Positions 53,526 to 62,797 are shown, numbered from the stretch's first letter. The stretch: DNA of 64,000 nucleotides from Candidatus Leptovillus affinis (GCA_016705235.1 JADIYP010000006.1:1550001-1614000), one strand, 5' to 3'. Notes: generated by a model not told the origin, from the letters alone. Program-made: numbers and translations.

Positions 53526-54089
53526 TTATTGAGGGAGTTTGAGTAAGTCCAGAAACTCCTGGCGCGTGGCCGGGTTGCTCTTGAACGATCCCAACATCGC
53601 GCTAGTAACCAATCGCGCCTGTTCTTTCTTAACGCCCCGCATCATGGCGCACAAATGCGTCCCTTCCACAATGACTCCAAGCCCTTGCGGCGACAAAACG
53701 TCGGCCAGGGCATAAGCGATTTGTTGGGTCATGCGCTCTTGCACCTGCAAGCGGTGGGCAAACATATCCACCGTCCGGGGAATTTTGGATAGGCCGATAA
53801 TTTTATCTTGGGGTACGTAGGCAACGTGGGCGCGACCAAAAAAGGGGAGCAGGTGATGCTCGCACATGCTGAAAAACTGGATATCTTTCACCAGAATCAT
53901 TTCGTCATACGCAACATCGAACAGGGATTCGGCCGTTAATTCGGCGGCGTCCAGATCGTAGCCGTCTAAAATTTCGGTAAACATTTGGGCCACGCGGGTG
54001 GGCGTACGGCGCAGACCGGGCCGGTGCGGGTTTTCGCCGATGGCCTGTAGTAGTGTGTGGATTGCTTGTTCCAGATCGTCGTGGTTCAT
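53526..54089 (-). CDS. folE: GTP cyclohydrolase I
   Basis: 187 residues from the ATG at 54089 (GGAGCATAGG upstream). It makes dihydroneopterin triphosphate from GTP, the first step of folate or pterin synthesis. Zinc and catalytic residues lie in FFSMCEHHLLPFFGRAH and in GTHLCAMMRG. The type IA sequence is complete. It is monocistronic and divergent from gltA. Confidence 0.95.
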   Translation of the reverse strand: MNHDDLEQAIHTLLQAIGENPHRPGLRRTPTRVAQMFTEILDGYDLDAAELTAESLFDVAYDEMILVKDIQFFSMCEHHLLPFFGRAHVAYVPQDKIIGLSKIPRTVDMFAHRLQVQERMTQQIAYALADVLSPQGLGVIVEGTHLCAMMRGVKKEQARLVTSAMLGSFKSNPATRQEFLDLLKLPQ

Positions 54090-54260
54090 CCTATGCTCCA
54101 TTGTTCGAGGGTCAGTCTGCAATTATATCATCCAACCTGGTGGCTGCGGTGAAATGAGAGGTGGGAGAAACGGCCGTCTCCCCCATCCCTTCTCCCCGAC
54201 TTTTTATGTCCTGGCCTAAAAGTAAGATAAATCATCGGTGCTTGAAGTAAAGAAATTGGT

Positions 54261-54266
54261 TATAAT
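54261..54266 (+). promoter_or_regulatory. Probable -10 box upstream of gltA
   Basis: TATAAT lies 102 nt before the gltA start. The -35 region (near 54238-54247) does not match consensus well. A leader of about 95 nt would result. Confidence 0.35.
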
Positions 54267-54367
54267 GGTCCGCATCTCATTCCTATTTCCTGGTTTTTTC
54301 TCCTGAGAGCAAAAATCAACACCTTGAACCCATACAAACCCTGGGAGCAGCAACTGGAGGCAAAAAT

Positions 54368-55654
54368 ATGACAAAGGACACTTTAAGCGTTACCGATAAT
54401 CGAACAGGCCAGACGTATGAGATCCCGATCACGCACGATACCATCGACGCCATGGCCTTGCGTCAGATCAAAGTCAATCCCGAAGATTTCGGAATGATGA
54501 GTTATGATCCGGCGTTCAAAAACACCGCTTCCACCAAAAGCACAATCACCTACATCGACGGCGCAAAAGGCATTTTGCGCTATCGCGGCTATCCGATTGA
54601 ACAACTGGCGGAAAAGTCAAATTATTTGGAAGTTGCCTACCTTATTTTGAATGGCGAATTGCCCACCAAAGAAGAATACACAGAGTGGGAATACGAAATT
54701 TTGCACCACACGTTTGTTCATGAAAACATCAAACGCCTGATGCAGCATTTCCGTTACGATGCGCACCCAATGGGGATGTTCATTGCCACGATTTCGGCCA
54801 TGTCTACTTTTTACCCCGAAGGCCGCAACATCGAAGATCCGCACAACCGCCTGATCCAGATTATGCGCCTGATTGCCAAGGTGCCCACGGTCGCGGCTTT
54901 CTCTTACCGCCATATGCGCGGTCTGCCCTATGTTTATCCAGACAACGACCTGAGTTACTCGGGTAATTTCCTGAATATGCTAGACAAGATGACGCAAGTG
55001 AAATATACGCCAAACCCGATTTTGGAACGGGCATTGGATGTGCTGTTTATTTTACATGCAGACCACGAGCAAAACTGCGGCACAGCGGCGATGCGCGTTA
55101 TCGGCTCCAGCCACACCGACCCCTACACCTCGATGGCCGGCGCGGCGGCAGCCTTGTATGGACCACTGCATGGCGGCGCGAATGAAGCCGTGCTGCGCAT
55201 GTTGTTGGAGATTGGCGACCTGAAGAATGTGCCAGAATTTGTGAAGGGCGTTAAAAACCGCGAACGCCTGCTGATGGGTTTTGGACACCGCGTGTATAAG
55301 AATTACGATCCGCGCGCGCGCATCATCAAACAAATTGCCGATGAGGTATTTGAAGTAACAGGCAAGAACCCGCTGCTGGACATCGCGTTGGAATTGGAAC
55401 GGATTGCGCTCGAAGACGATTTCTTTGTAACCCGGAATTTGTACCCGAACGTCGATTTTTATTCGGGCATTATTTACCAGGCGATGCGCTTCCCGATTTC
55501 GATGTTCCCGGTGTTGTTTGCCATTCCGCGTACAGTGGGCTGGTTGGCGCAGTGGGATGAAATGCTGCGTGACGACGAGCAGAAAATTGCCCGGCCGCGC
55601 CAGATTTATTTGGGCGAAGGCACACGGGATTACGTGCAGATGGAAAACCGTTAA
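54368..55654 (+). CDS. gltA: Citrate synthase
   Basis: 428 residues. It condenses acetyl-CoA with oxaloacetate at the entry of the tricarboxylic acid cycle. Active-site histidine and aspartate motifs are visible in LYGPLHGGANEAVLRML, MGFGHRVYKNYDPRA and the later RNLYPNVDFYSGIIYQAM. CTGGAGG precedes the ATG. It ends at a terminator built from two ACGGCCGTT copies. Standard length for the hexameric type of citrate synthase. Confidence 0.95.
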   Translation: MTKDTLSVTDNRTGQTYEIPITHDTIDAMALRQIKVNPEDFGMMSYDPAFKNTASTKSTITYIDGAKGILRYRGYPIEQLAEKSNYLEVAYLILNGELPTKEEYTEWEYEILHHTFVHENIKRLMQHFRYDAHPMGMFIATISAMSTFYPEGRNIEDPHNRLIQIMRLIAKVPTVAAFSYRHMRGLPYVYPDNDLSYSGNFLNMLDKMTQVKYTPNPILERALDVLFILHADHEQNCGTAAMRVIGSSHTDPYTSMAGAAAALYGPLHGGANEAVLRMLLEIGDLKNVPEFVKGVKNRERLLMGFGHRVYKNYDPRARIIKQIADEVFEVTGKNPLLDIALELERIALEDDFFVTRNLYPNVDFYSGIIYQAMRFPISMFPVLFAIPRTVGWLAQWDEMLRDDEQKIARPRQIYLGEGTRDYVQMENR

Positions 55655-55680
55655 TCTGTCTGATTGTTTCGATGAGATCC

Positions 55681-55714
55681 AAAACGGCCGTTCCCTCCAG
55701 AACGGCCGTTTTTT
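55681..55714 (+). terminator. Terminator made from two copies of the octamer palindrome
   Basis: AACGGCCGTT occurs at 55683-55692 and 55701-55710, 8 nt apart, so the copies pair with each other, followed by seven T. It ends the gltA transcript. Confidence 0.85.
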
Positions 55715-55738
55715 TCTTCTTCCTCTTCTTCTTGCCAG

Positions 55739-56206
55739 TTAGCCAGTCGCCGCCGCCAACTCTACGCGCGTTTTCTGTAGGCGTTCCATCGTGGCCTTGT
55801 TTACTTTTTGCAGAAAACGAATGGCCAGCGCCTGATCTTGCTCCAGCAGTTGGCGCAGAGCAACGGCCGTAATTTGCAGCAGGCGGCTCTGTTCAACCGT
55901 AACGGCCGTAGCCGTCAGCGCATATGGCTCAATAACCGACGAAATACCAAATATCTCCCCCGGACTAATGGTTCCCACCAAAAAATCCTTGCGTAAATCC
56001 GGTTCATGTTCATCCATAACAACGAAATGCAGCTCCACGCTGCCAGCGATCAGGAAGTAAAGCGCTTCAGCTTTGGCGCCCATCTCGAACAAGATTGCGC
56101 CATCGTCAACCGTCAGTTCATCGGTGATCATGGCTACTTCGCGCAGCGCATCTGGCGTTAAAAACGAAAAAAATGGGTAACGTCGCAACAATTCAGGCGA
56201 AATCAT
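55739..56206 (-). CDS. Cyclic-nucleotide-binding-domain protein without DNA-binding domain
   Basis: 155 residues: one CRP-like beta-barrel (DGAILFEMGAKAEALYFLIAGSVELHFV, GTISPGEIFGISSVIEP) plus a helix. The C-terminal helix-turn-helix of CRP/FNR regulators is missing, so it is not a transcription factor by itself. It overlaps the protease gene by 14 nt at its start (GGAGGGAAAGG upstream of the ATG), so it belongs to the hydrogenase operon and may regulate an enzyme in response to a nucleotide. Ligand unknown. Confidence 0.87.
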   Translation of the reverse strand: MISPELLRRYPFFSFLTPDALREVAMITDELTVDDGAILFEMGAKAEALYFLIAGSVELHFVVMDEHEPDLRKDFLVGTISPGEIFGISSVIEPYALTATAVTVEQSRLLQITAVALRQLLEQDQALAIRFLQKVNKATMERLQKTRVELAAATG

Positions 56207-56693
56207 CCTTTCCCTCCATATTTATTTGTAATAGATTCAGCACCACCTCGACGGCCTGGGGTACGGCCGTGGCCACTGCCGGCGTCAGCTCTTCTGAAAA
56301 CTCGTAAACCCGGTCCGCTTCAATGCCCACAATTTGCACGTCGTCGGGCAGCGATGCGCCCATTTGCCGGCCAAGCTGTAGGGCGGTTTGGAGAGAGGTG
56401 TCGTGAACGGCCGTAGTGTGCCCCGCCGCACGATCCGGCAAATCGCGCAAATCCAACCAATAAACATCCCCAATCCGCCCGCCCTGCGTCTGAATGGCAT
56501 CCACAATAATCACCCGGTCATAGCCAACCAGGCGTTCCATCAAGCTCAATCCGCCTAAAGCCAATTTATCTATCTCCACCGGGGATTCGAGAAGCTGGCG
56601 GGCAATCTCATCCGCAACCCGCCAGCCTACGCCATCGTCCCCGAGAATAGGGTTTCCCAACCCCACAACCAACGTCTTCGCCTGGGTCATCAT
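56193..56693 (-). CDS. Hydrogenase maturation protease (HyaD/HybD-like)
   Basis: 166 residues. GLGNPILGDDGVGWRV at the N-terminus and IVDAIQTQGGRIGDVYWLDL with the conserved acidic and histidine residues (HDTSLQTAL) match the endopeptidase that removes the C-terminal tail of the [NiFe] hydrogenase large subunit after nickel insertion. It lies 9 nt downstream of mvhA, its expected substrate. Confidence 0.9.
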   Translation of the reverse strand: MMTQAKTLVVGLGNPILGDDGVGWRVADEIARQLLESPVEIDKLALGGLSLMERLVGYDRVIIVDAIQTQGGRIGDVYWLDLRDLPDRAAGHTTAVHDTSLQTALQLGRQMGASLPDDVQIVGIEADRVYEFSEELTPAVATAVPQAVEVVLNLLQINMEGKDDFA

Positions 56694-56702
56694 GCCGCAG
56701 CC

Positions 56703-58178
56703 TCAAGAATTCCCGCAATACTGACTGAGTACATCCACCACTTGCCCATCCGCATCGCGGATGGTTACTTGCAGCGGCATCTGCCCCGGCAGCGAATGGG
56801 TCGCACAGCCAAAACAGGGATCGTACGCCCGGAAAGCCATCTCTACCATGTTCAGCAGCCCTTCCGAAATGACCGTCCCCTCATGAATCAGACTTTGCGC
56901 GGCCTTTTTAATCGACATGCTGATAGGCGCGTAATTGTTCGTTGTGCCCACAATCAGGTTCACTTTGGTTAAAATGCCCCGTTCGTCGGTCCAGTAATGG
57001 TGCGTCAGTGTACCGCGCGGCGCTTCCACAATGCCCACGCCCTCCGTGGGCGTCTTGGTTGGGACTGTGTGCAGGTGCGGCGAGGTGATTTCTTCGTCGG
57101 TAGCCAGTTCCACCAGGCGTTCGGCCGCGTACAGAAGCTCAATCAAGCGCGCCCAGTGCGTGGCCAAACGCTGGTGAACCGGTTTACCCCCCAGAGTGGT
57201 GAAGAATTTTTCGTATTCAGCCTGGGCCAGAGGCGTGGCCATGCCGTCGGCGGCATTCAGGCGCGAGAGCGGTGTGGCCATGTACACGCCCGAATCGTTG
57301 CCATCCACAAAGCCTTTCCAACCTACCTGTTTAAGGTAAGGGAATTTGAGATAGGTCCAGGGTTCTACGTGTTCGGCAATCCAATCCGTATATTCGGCGG
57401 GCGCATATTTGCCCAACCGCTGGCCATCCGGGTCTACAACGCTGACTTTGCCATCATAAAAGTTGACGCGATTTTGCTCATCCACCAGCCCAATGTAATG
57501 CGTGCGGTGGGTGTAAACGTCACCCAAAATCAGATCGACGTAGCCCTGATTGCCCAGGACCAAATCGTTAAACAACTGCAAGCTAAACTGAGCAAACTCG
57601 ATGCCCCAACGCCCCATGCCCTCTATTTTCTGCCGCTCTTCCTCGGTCAGACCTTTGGTGACACCGCCGGGAATGGCGGTACAGGGGTGAACTTTGCGCC
57701 CGCCCAGCATTTCCACGACGGTGTGGCCGTATTTACGCGCCTGGATGACTTTGCCGCCAATTTCCAGCCCGACTTTGTGGATGACGCCCAGGATGTTGCG
57801 CTCGGCGACGGGCGCATCCGGCCCCATCACAAAATCCGGGCCGCCGAGGGCATAAAAATGGGTGGTGTGATCGGTAAAGTAGAAGCCCATGTAGAGCAGC
57901 TCGCGCAGTTTTTTGGCGGTAGACGTTGGTTCCACGCCGTAGACGGCATCGCCGGCTTTGGCGGCGGCCATGTGGTGGGCTTCCGGGCACACGCCGCAGA
58001 TGCGATTGGTTAGCACGGGCATTTCTTCTACCGGCCGGCCGACGCAGAATCGCTCAAAACCGCGCAGTTCGGGAATCTGAAAATAGGTATTGGCGACCTC
58101 GCCTACTTCATCAAGCAGAATTTCGATTTTGCCATGCCCTTCCAGGCGAGTGATGGGATCTATGGTTATGCGCTGCAT
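56703..58178 (-). CDS. mvhA: Group 3 [NiFe] hydrogenase large subunit (MvhA-like)
   Basis: 491 residues. The L1 motif RICGVCPEAHH (about 60-70) and the L2 motif DPCFGCATH near the C-terminus supply the four cysteines that hold the nickel-iron centre. The sequence after L2 (about 35 residues, with ADGQVVDVLSQYC) is longer than in many group 1 enzymes and resembles MvhA-type subunits. H2 oxidation in the cytosol feeds electrons through MvhG and MvhD to HdrA. AAAAGGAG precedes the ATG. A repeat of the AGACCCC family separates it from mvhG. Confidence 0.9.
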   Translation of the reverse strand: MQRITIDPITRLEGHGKIEILLDEVGEVANTYFQIPELRGFERFCVGRPVEEMPVLTNRICGVCPEAHHMAAAKAGDAVYGVEPTSTAKKLRELLYMGFYFTDHTTHFYALGGPDFVMGPDAPVAERNILGVIHKVGLEIGGKVIQARKYGHTVVEMLGGRKVHPCTAIPGGVTKGLTEEERQKIEGMGRWGIEFAQFSLQLFNDLVLGNQGYVDLILGDVYTHRTHYIGLVDEQNRVNFYDGKVSVVDPDGQRLGKYAPAEYTDWIAEHVEPWTYLKFPYLKQVGWKGFVDGNDSGVYMATPLSRLNAADGMATPLAQAEYEKFFTTLGGKPVHQRLATHWARLIELLYAAERLVELATDEEITSPHLHTVPTKTPTEGVGIVEAPRGTLTHHYWTDERGILTKVNLIVGTTNNYAPISMSIKKAAQSLIHEGTVISEGLLNMVEMAFRAYDPCFGCATHSLPGQMPLQVTIRDADGQVVDVLSQYCGNS

Positions 58179-58196
58179 GGTCTATTCTCCTTTTCT

Positions 58197-58284
58197 GTTA
58201 CCGTTCAGGTTTCTCTGGGAAGGCCCTAAGGGTTTAAAGTTCAACTGGTCTGGATTCTCAACAGCAAACCGTTAGGGTTTGTTG
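58197..58284 (-). repeat. AGACCCC repeat family, copy 7, overlapping the mvhG stop codon
   Basis: Reverse orientation: TTACCGTTCAGGTTTCTCTGG tail shortened here to GTTCAGGTTTCTCTGG, then GGCCCTAAGGGTTT and AAACCGTTAGGGTTTGT. The right arm encodes the last residues of MvhG (N-K-P) and its TAA stop. The spacer between mvhG and mvhA is therefore almost entirely repeat. Confidence 0.75.
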
Positions 58285-59282
58285 CCGCTAACGGCCGGTT
58301 TTCCGGCGCGTAGTAGGGAATGTGCCAGGTTAAAGCGATAGAATGAGCCGGCCGGATCGGGAATGCCGTCGAGGATGGCTTCGATTTCATTGGGATCACG
58401 GCTGTCGATGACGGAGGCAACGGCCGTCATCAACCGCGCTCCATAATCCACCACATCCGCCGCCGGGCCATAACAACCGATACAGGCCGCGCCCACGCCC
58501 GGACATAACGCGCCGCAACCGCTGCGCGTTGCCAACCCGTTGCACAAAATCCCCTGCTCCAACAAACACAACGTCGGGTCTACTTCGGCCACTTCATGAA
58601 TACGCACAAATTTATCGATCTTCTTCACGTTGCGCGCCCGCACGCATTCATCACAAACTGTCGAACCGCCCGCGCCAATGACGCTGCCCTTGGGCGGCAG
58701 CGTCGCCTTGCCGGCCAGGGCCTGAATCACCAGGTCTACCACGGCGGCAATTTGGTGCGACTCCGGCGGGCAGCCCGGCATGAAATAATCCACATCCACC
58801 ACCTGATCCAGGGTCTTGATCATGGGGTAGAACTGCGGAATAGTTAACACAATTCCTTCGGGTGTCATCCATTCTGTTTTTGGCCGTGTACCTTCGGGGT
58901 TGTGGGTAGAGATGGTGTCGTAGACGGCCGTAAATATCTCTTCTGTGCTGCTAAAGTTGGCCATGCCCGGGATGCAGCCCTCGGTGGCGCAAGAGCCAAA
59001 GGCCACCAGAATGGCCGATTTTTGCCGCAGCAGTTTGGCCAGATGTTCGTTTTCCTGGTTGCGGATGCTGCCGTTGAACAGCGTCAGGGTGATGGATTTG
59101 TCCGGCATGGCTTCCACGTCGTGGTATTTGGCGTCCATAGCCACCGGCCAAAAGACGACATCGAAAGCTGCGTCTACATCCAGAATTTTCTCGCCAATGT
59201 TGAGGACGGCGATTTCGCAGCCGCCGCAGGAGGCGGCCCAGTACATGGCGAATTTGGGTTTGCCGCTGCCGTTGTCGCTCAT
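58272..59282 (-). CDS. mvhG: Group 3 [NiFe] hydrogenase small subunit (MvhG-like)
   Basis: 336 residues. Iron-sulfur cysteines occur in AASCGGCEIAVL, FGSCATEGCIPGM, MPGCPPESHQI and the C-terminal CNGLATRSGCGALCPGVGAACIGCYG. There is no twin-arginine signal, so the enzyme is cytosolic, as in group 3. It passes electrons from MvhA to MvhD. GGAGGTGAC precedes the ATG and the start overlaps mvhD by 4 nt. Its C-terminus runs into a dispersed repeat (SGNKP end). Confidence 0.9.
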   Translation of the reverse strand: MSDNGSGKPKFAMYWAASCGGCEIAVLNIGEKILDVDAAFDVVFWPVAMDAKYHDVEAMPDKSITLTLFNGSIRNQENEHLAKLLRQKSAILVAFGSCATEGCIPGMANFSSTEEIFTAVYDTISTHNPEGTRPKTEWMTPEGIVLTIPQFYPMIKTLDQVVDVDYFMPGCPPESHQIAAVVDLVIQALAGKATLPPKGSVIGAGGSTVCDECVRARNVKKIDKFVRIHEVAEVDPTLCLLEQGILCNGLATRSGCGALCPGVGAACIGCYGPAADVVDYGARLMTAVASVIDSRDPNEIEAILDGIPDPAGSFYRFNLAHSLLRAGKPAVSGNKP

Positions 59283-59761
59283 GCTGTCACCTCCTGACTG
59301 ATGTGCGCGGAAACGGCCGTGCCGTTCCCCCCCGTCGCCATCTTCACTCGACCCGGCCAGTTCAACGGTCCCAACGCCCGAATCTCCTCAACCAGAGTCG
59401 AAATCTCTTTGGCTAATTTCACGCCTTCGGCGGCGCTGGCCCACACCAGCTTAACCCGCCCCGGTTCAATGCCCATCTGCGCCAACGTGCGCCGCAGCAA
59501 GAGGTAACGCCGCATCGCCTTGTAATTTTGCTCGATGTAATGGCATTCGCCCGGATGGCAACCGGTAATCATGACGCCATCTGCCCCCTGGGACAAGGCC
59601 TTCAATACAAAAGTTGGATCCAAACGACCAGAACACATCAAGCGAATCAGGCGCACGTTGGGCGGGTATTTCACCCGCGCCGTTCCGGCCAGGTCGGCGG
59701 CCCGATAGCTGCACCAATTACAGGTGAAGCCAATTATGACAGGTTCAAATGGTTCGCTCAT
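59279..59761 (-). CDS. mvhD: MvhD-like iron-sulfur protein
   Basis: 160 residues. FTCNWCSYRAADLAG, RLMCSGRLDP and ITGCHPGECHYIEQNYK are the cysteine motifs of MvhD, the [2Fe-2S] protein that joins the hydrogenase to heterodisulfide reductase. AGGAGG precedes the ATG; 13 nt after hdrA. Small and complete. Confidence 0.92.
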   Translation of the reverse strand: MSEPFEPVIIGFTCNWCSYRAADLAGTARVKYPPNVRLIRLMCSGRLDPTFVLKALSQGADGVMITGCHPGECHYIEQNYKAMRRYLLLRRTLAQMGIEPGRVKLVWASAAEGVKLAKEISTLVEEIRALGPLNWPGRVKMATGGNGTAVSAHISQEVTA

Positions 59762-59774
59762 CGTTGCTTGCCTC

Positions 59775-61817
59775 CTATGCTAAGGCCATTTCGGCCAAAT
59801 TGAGCAAATTCGCCGGTTGATCGAACATCAACATCCCTTCGATTTGCGCCAGAATCTGGCCGTTGCTGAAGCCAGAACCGCTAATAGCGCCGGCCGGGCA
59901 GGCCGCCACGCACGTGCCACAGCCCTGGCAAAGCGCATGTTTAACCTCCGAAACCATCAAATCTTCGTGGAAAATAATCGCGCCAAACGGGCAAAGGTTG
60001 TTACAGATGCGGCAGCCGGAACATTTGGCGGCCTCAACCGTAGCGCGTACCGGTTCCAGCTCGATTTCGCCCCGGCCGATACGATTCAACACCCGTCCCG
60101 CTGCCGCTGCGCCCTGAGACACACTGGTGGGAATGTCTTTGGGTCCCTGAGCGGCGCCGGCAATAAAAATACCTTCAGTCATTGTGGCCACCGGGTCCAA
60201 TTTGGGGTGCTTTTCGGTGTACCAGCCATTGGCGCTGCAAGAGATACCAAATTTTTGGGCGACTTCTTTGGCGTCTTTGCGCGGTTCAAGGGCAGCGGCC
60301 AGGAGAACCATATCAACCGGGATGCGCCGTTGTTTGCCTATGAGGGTGTCTTCCGCCTGGATGATGATTTTGCCTTCCTCGCCGGGTCCACGCGCGGCGT
60401 CGGTTACTTCGGCCACTCGTCCACGCACGAAGAGCGTGCCCTCCTCTAACACACGCTGGTAAAACTCGTCGTAATCTTTGTAGGCGGTGCGCATGTCGAT
60501 GTAGAAGTTGTAAACTTCCGCCCCGGTGCGCTCTTTCACCAGATGGGCGAACTTCAGGCTGGACATGCAGCAAATGACGGAACAGTAGTTGTTGTAGTTG
60601 CGGTCGCGGCTGCCGACACAGTGGATAATGCCCACCGATTTGGGCGGCGTGACGCCATCACGCAGGACGATTTCGCCGTTGGTTGGGCCGGAGGCGTTGC
60701 ACATGCGCTCAAATTCGATGCTGGTGAAGACGTTGGCGAGACGGCCGTATCCATACTGCACCACCCGCCGCGCGTCAAACAAATCGTACCCGGTCGCTAA
60801 AATGATGTTGCCTACCGTCACGGAAATGTATGTTTCCGTCTGGGTGAAATCTATGGCGTTGGTGGGACAAAACTTTTCACACGCCCGACATTTGCCCCGC
60901 TGGAAGTAGGTGCAGTTTTCCGTGTCGATGACCGGGTATTTGGGCACAGCCTGGGCAAACGGCGTATACACGGCCGCGCGATACCCCAATCCCGCCTCAA
61001 AGACATCATCCACAACATGCTTGGGGCACTTTTCCCAACAAATGCCGCAGCCAGTACATAACTCTTCAATCACGTAACGCGGCTTTTTCTTGATGGTGAC
61101 GGTGAAATTGCCGACAAACCCATCCACGCGCTCCACCTCGCTCCACGTCAGCAGTTCGATATTGGGATGGGTGCCGGCGGAGACCATTTTGGGCGTCAGA
61201 ATACAGGCGGCGCAGTCCAGCGTGGGGAATGTTTTGTCGAATTGGGCCATGTGGCCGCCAATGGAAGGCTCTCGCTCGACCAGATATACCTTGTTGCCAG
61301 AGTCGGCGATTTCCAGCGCCGCCTGAATGCCGGCGATGCCCCCGCCCACCACCAGCGTGTCCGGGTGAATGGGCACATGCAGGGATTCCAGCGGTTCGTT
61401 TTCGATGACACGTTCCACGCCGCCGGCAATCATGGCTTTGGCTTTGGCCGTGGCGGCGATTTTGTCGGTGTGAACCCAGGAAACTTGCTCCCGAATAGAC
61501 ACCATTTCGCACAGGTAGCCATTCAACCCGGCACGATGGCACGCTCCGCGAAAGGTGTTTTCGTGCAGGTGGGGGGAACAGGCGGCGACCACAACGCGGG
61601 TCAGCCCTTCACGTTCGATATCGCGTTCGATGAGTTCCTGGCCCAAACTGGAGCACATAAATTTATAATCGCGGGCGACTACAACGCCGTCGTCGGCGAG
61701 TTTATCTTTTGCCCAAACGGCGACATTTTCCACATCTACCGTCGCGGAGATGTTGGTGCCGCAGTGGCATACGTAGACGCCGATGCGTTCTTTGTCTTTG
61801 GTTGGGTCTGCGCTCAT
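59775..61817 (-). CDS. hdrA: Heterodisulfide reductase subunit A (electron-bifurcating flavoprotein)
   Basis: 680 residues. It has the N-terminal VCHCGTN, FAD-binding VVGGGIAGIQAALEIAD, four-cysteine clusters CTGCGICWEKCPKH (about 254) and CRACEKFCPTNA (about 309), and two C-terminal [4Fe-4S] ferredoxin motifs, CSGCRICNNLCPFGA (about 597) and CQGCGTCVAACPAGA (about 635). HdrA holds the flavin that splits electron pairs between a high-potential (disulfide, via HdrBC) and a low-potential (ferredoxin) acceptor in the methanogen complex; the same role here is inferred. GGAGGAAAACC precedes the ATG, and the start overlaps hdrB. Confidence 0.92.
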   Translation of the reverse strand: MSADPTKDKERIGVYVCHCGTNISATVDVENVAVWAKDKLADDGVVVARDYKFMCSSLGQELIERDIEREGLTRVVVAACSPHLHENTFRGACHRAGLNGYLCEMVSIREQVSWVHTDKIAATAKAKAMIAGGVERVIENEPLESLHVPIHPDTLVVGGGIAGIQAALEIADSGNKVYLVEREPSIGGHMAQFDKTFPTLDCAACILTPKMVSAGTHPNIELLTWSEVERVDGFVGNFTVTIKKKPRYVIEELCTGCGICWEKCPKHVVDDVFEAGLGYRAAVYTPFAQAVPKYPVIDTENCTYFQRGKCRACEKFCPTNAIDFTQTETYISVTVGNIILATGYDLFDARRVVQYGYGRLANVFTSIEFERMCNASGPTNGEIVLRDGVTPPKSVGIIHCVGSRDRNYNNYCSVICCMSSLKFAHLVKERTGAEVYNFYIDMRTAYKDYDEFYQRVLEEGTLFVRGRVAEVTDAARGPGEEGKIIIQAEDTLIGKQRRIPVDMVLLAAALEPRKDAKEVAQKFGISCSANGWYTEKHPKLDPVATMTEGIFIAGAAQGPKDIPTSVSQGAAAAGRVLNRIGRGEIELEPVRATVEAAKCSGCRICNNLCPFGAIIFHEDLMVSEVKHALCQGCGTCVAACPAGAISGSGFSNGQILAQIEGMLMFDQPANLLNLAEMALA

Positions 61818-62797
61818 TGGTTTTCCTCCGGCATATAAGGCATGGGCAGGCTGGGATCATCTTTGGCGCGGTGTAACGGCCGTTTAACGGCCGTTTCTTC
61901 CGGCACATCCACCCCTATCCTGGCCAATGCGTCCCTCGCGCTGACAAATTCCTTGCCAATGCCCAATGCTTCGGGTTCGTGGCCGAAGGCCAAACCCATC
62001 AGTTGGGTAAAATACAACACCGGCATGTGGTAGTTCATCTTAAAATGCTGGTTGACCTCGCCCTGATAGGCGTCGAGGTTGAGCTGGCACATGGGACACA
62101 ACGTTACCATCAGGTCGGCCTTGTATTGGGTGGCCCCATAAACCAGCCGGCGAATCATCTCGAAGGCGACCGGCTGGCTGATCTGGGTCATGTGGCCGCC
62201 GCAGCAGTGGGTTTTAAGCGGGAAGTCGATGACTTCCGCGCCCAATGCCTTGAGCAGTCTGTCCATGCTCATGGGGTATTCTTCGCTGCGGAAATGGTCG
62301 TCGAGGTCGGGGCGGACGACCATGCAGCCATAGTAGGGGGCGATGCGGAGATTGGTTAACGGCCGTGTCACCCGCGCCCGAATCGCCTCCAGGCCCACAT
62401 CGTTCACCATCACGTCCAACAAATGCCGCACCTGCAGCGAACCTGGTTCATAATGCAAATTTCCGGCAGCCAATGCCTCGTTGACCACAAGATTCAGCTC
62501 GGCATTCCGGCGCATGTAGTTTTCTGTTTTGGCCAGGTTCAGGTAACAGGCGCTGCAGCCGGCCGTCAGGGTGCGGGCGCCGTTCATTTGCTGGGCGGCC
62601 AGGGCCAGGTTACGCGCCACCAACGCGTAGGAAGGAATGCGATGAACGGCCGCATACTCGGTTGCGCCGCAGCAGTTCCAATCCTGCACATCTTCAAACG
62701 TCATATCCATATCCGGGCCGATGGTCATCAACGAATCCAGATAGGGGCGGGCGCTGCGCTGCATGGAGCAGCCGGGATAAAAGAGATAGTGGGTCAT
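61814..62797 (-). CDS. hdrB: Heterodisulfide reductase subunit B
   Basis: 327 residues. It contains two CCG domains: CSMQRS, DWNCCGATE and GCSACYLNL, then YYGCMVV, THCCGGHM and TLCPMCQLNLD. These bind the unusual noncubane clusters of HdrB that reduce the disulfide. In methanogens the disulfide is CoM-S-S-CoB; a bacterial substrate is unknown. GGAGG precedes the ATG; 4-nt overlaps with both neighbours. Confidence 0.92.
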   Translation of the reverse strand: MTHYLFYPGCSMQRSARPYLDSLMTIGPDMDMTFEDVQDWNCCGATEYAAVHRIPSYALVARNLALAAQQMNGARTLTAGCSACYLNLAKTENYMRRNAELNLVVNEALAAGNLHYEPGSLQVRHLLDVMVNDVGLEAIRARVTRPLTNLRIAPYYGCMVVRPDLDDHFRSEEYPMSMDRLLKALGAEVIDFPLKTHCCGGHMTQISQPVAFEMIRRLVYGATQYKADLMVTLCPMCQLNLDAYQGEVNQHFKMNYHMPVLYFTQLMGLAFGHEPEALGIGKEFVSARDALARIGVDVPEETAVKRPLHRAKDDPSLPMPYMPEENQ

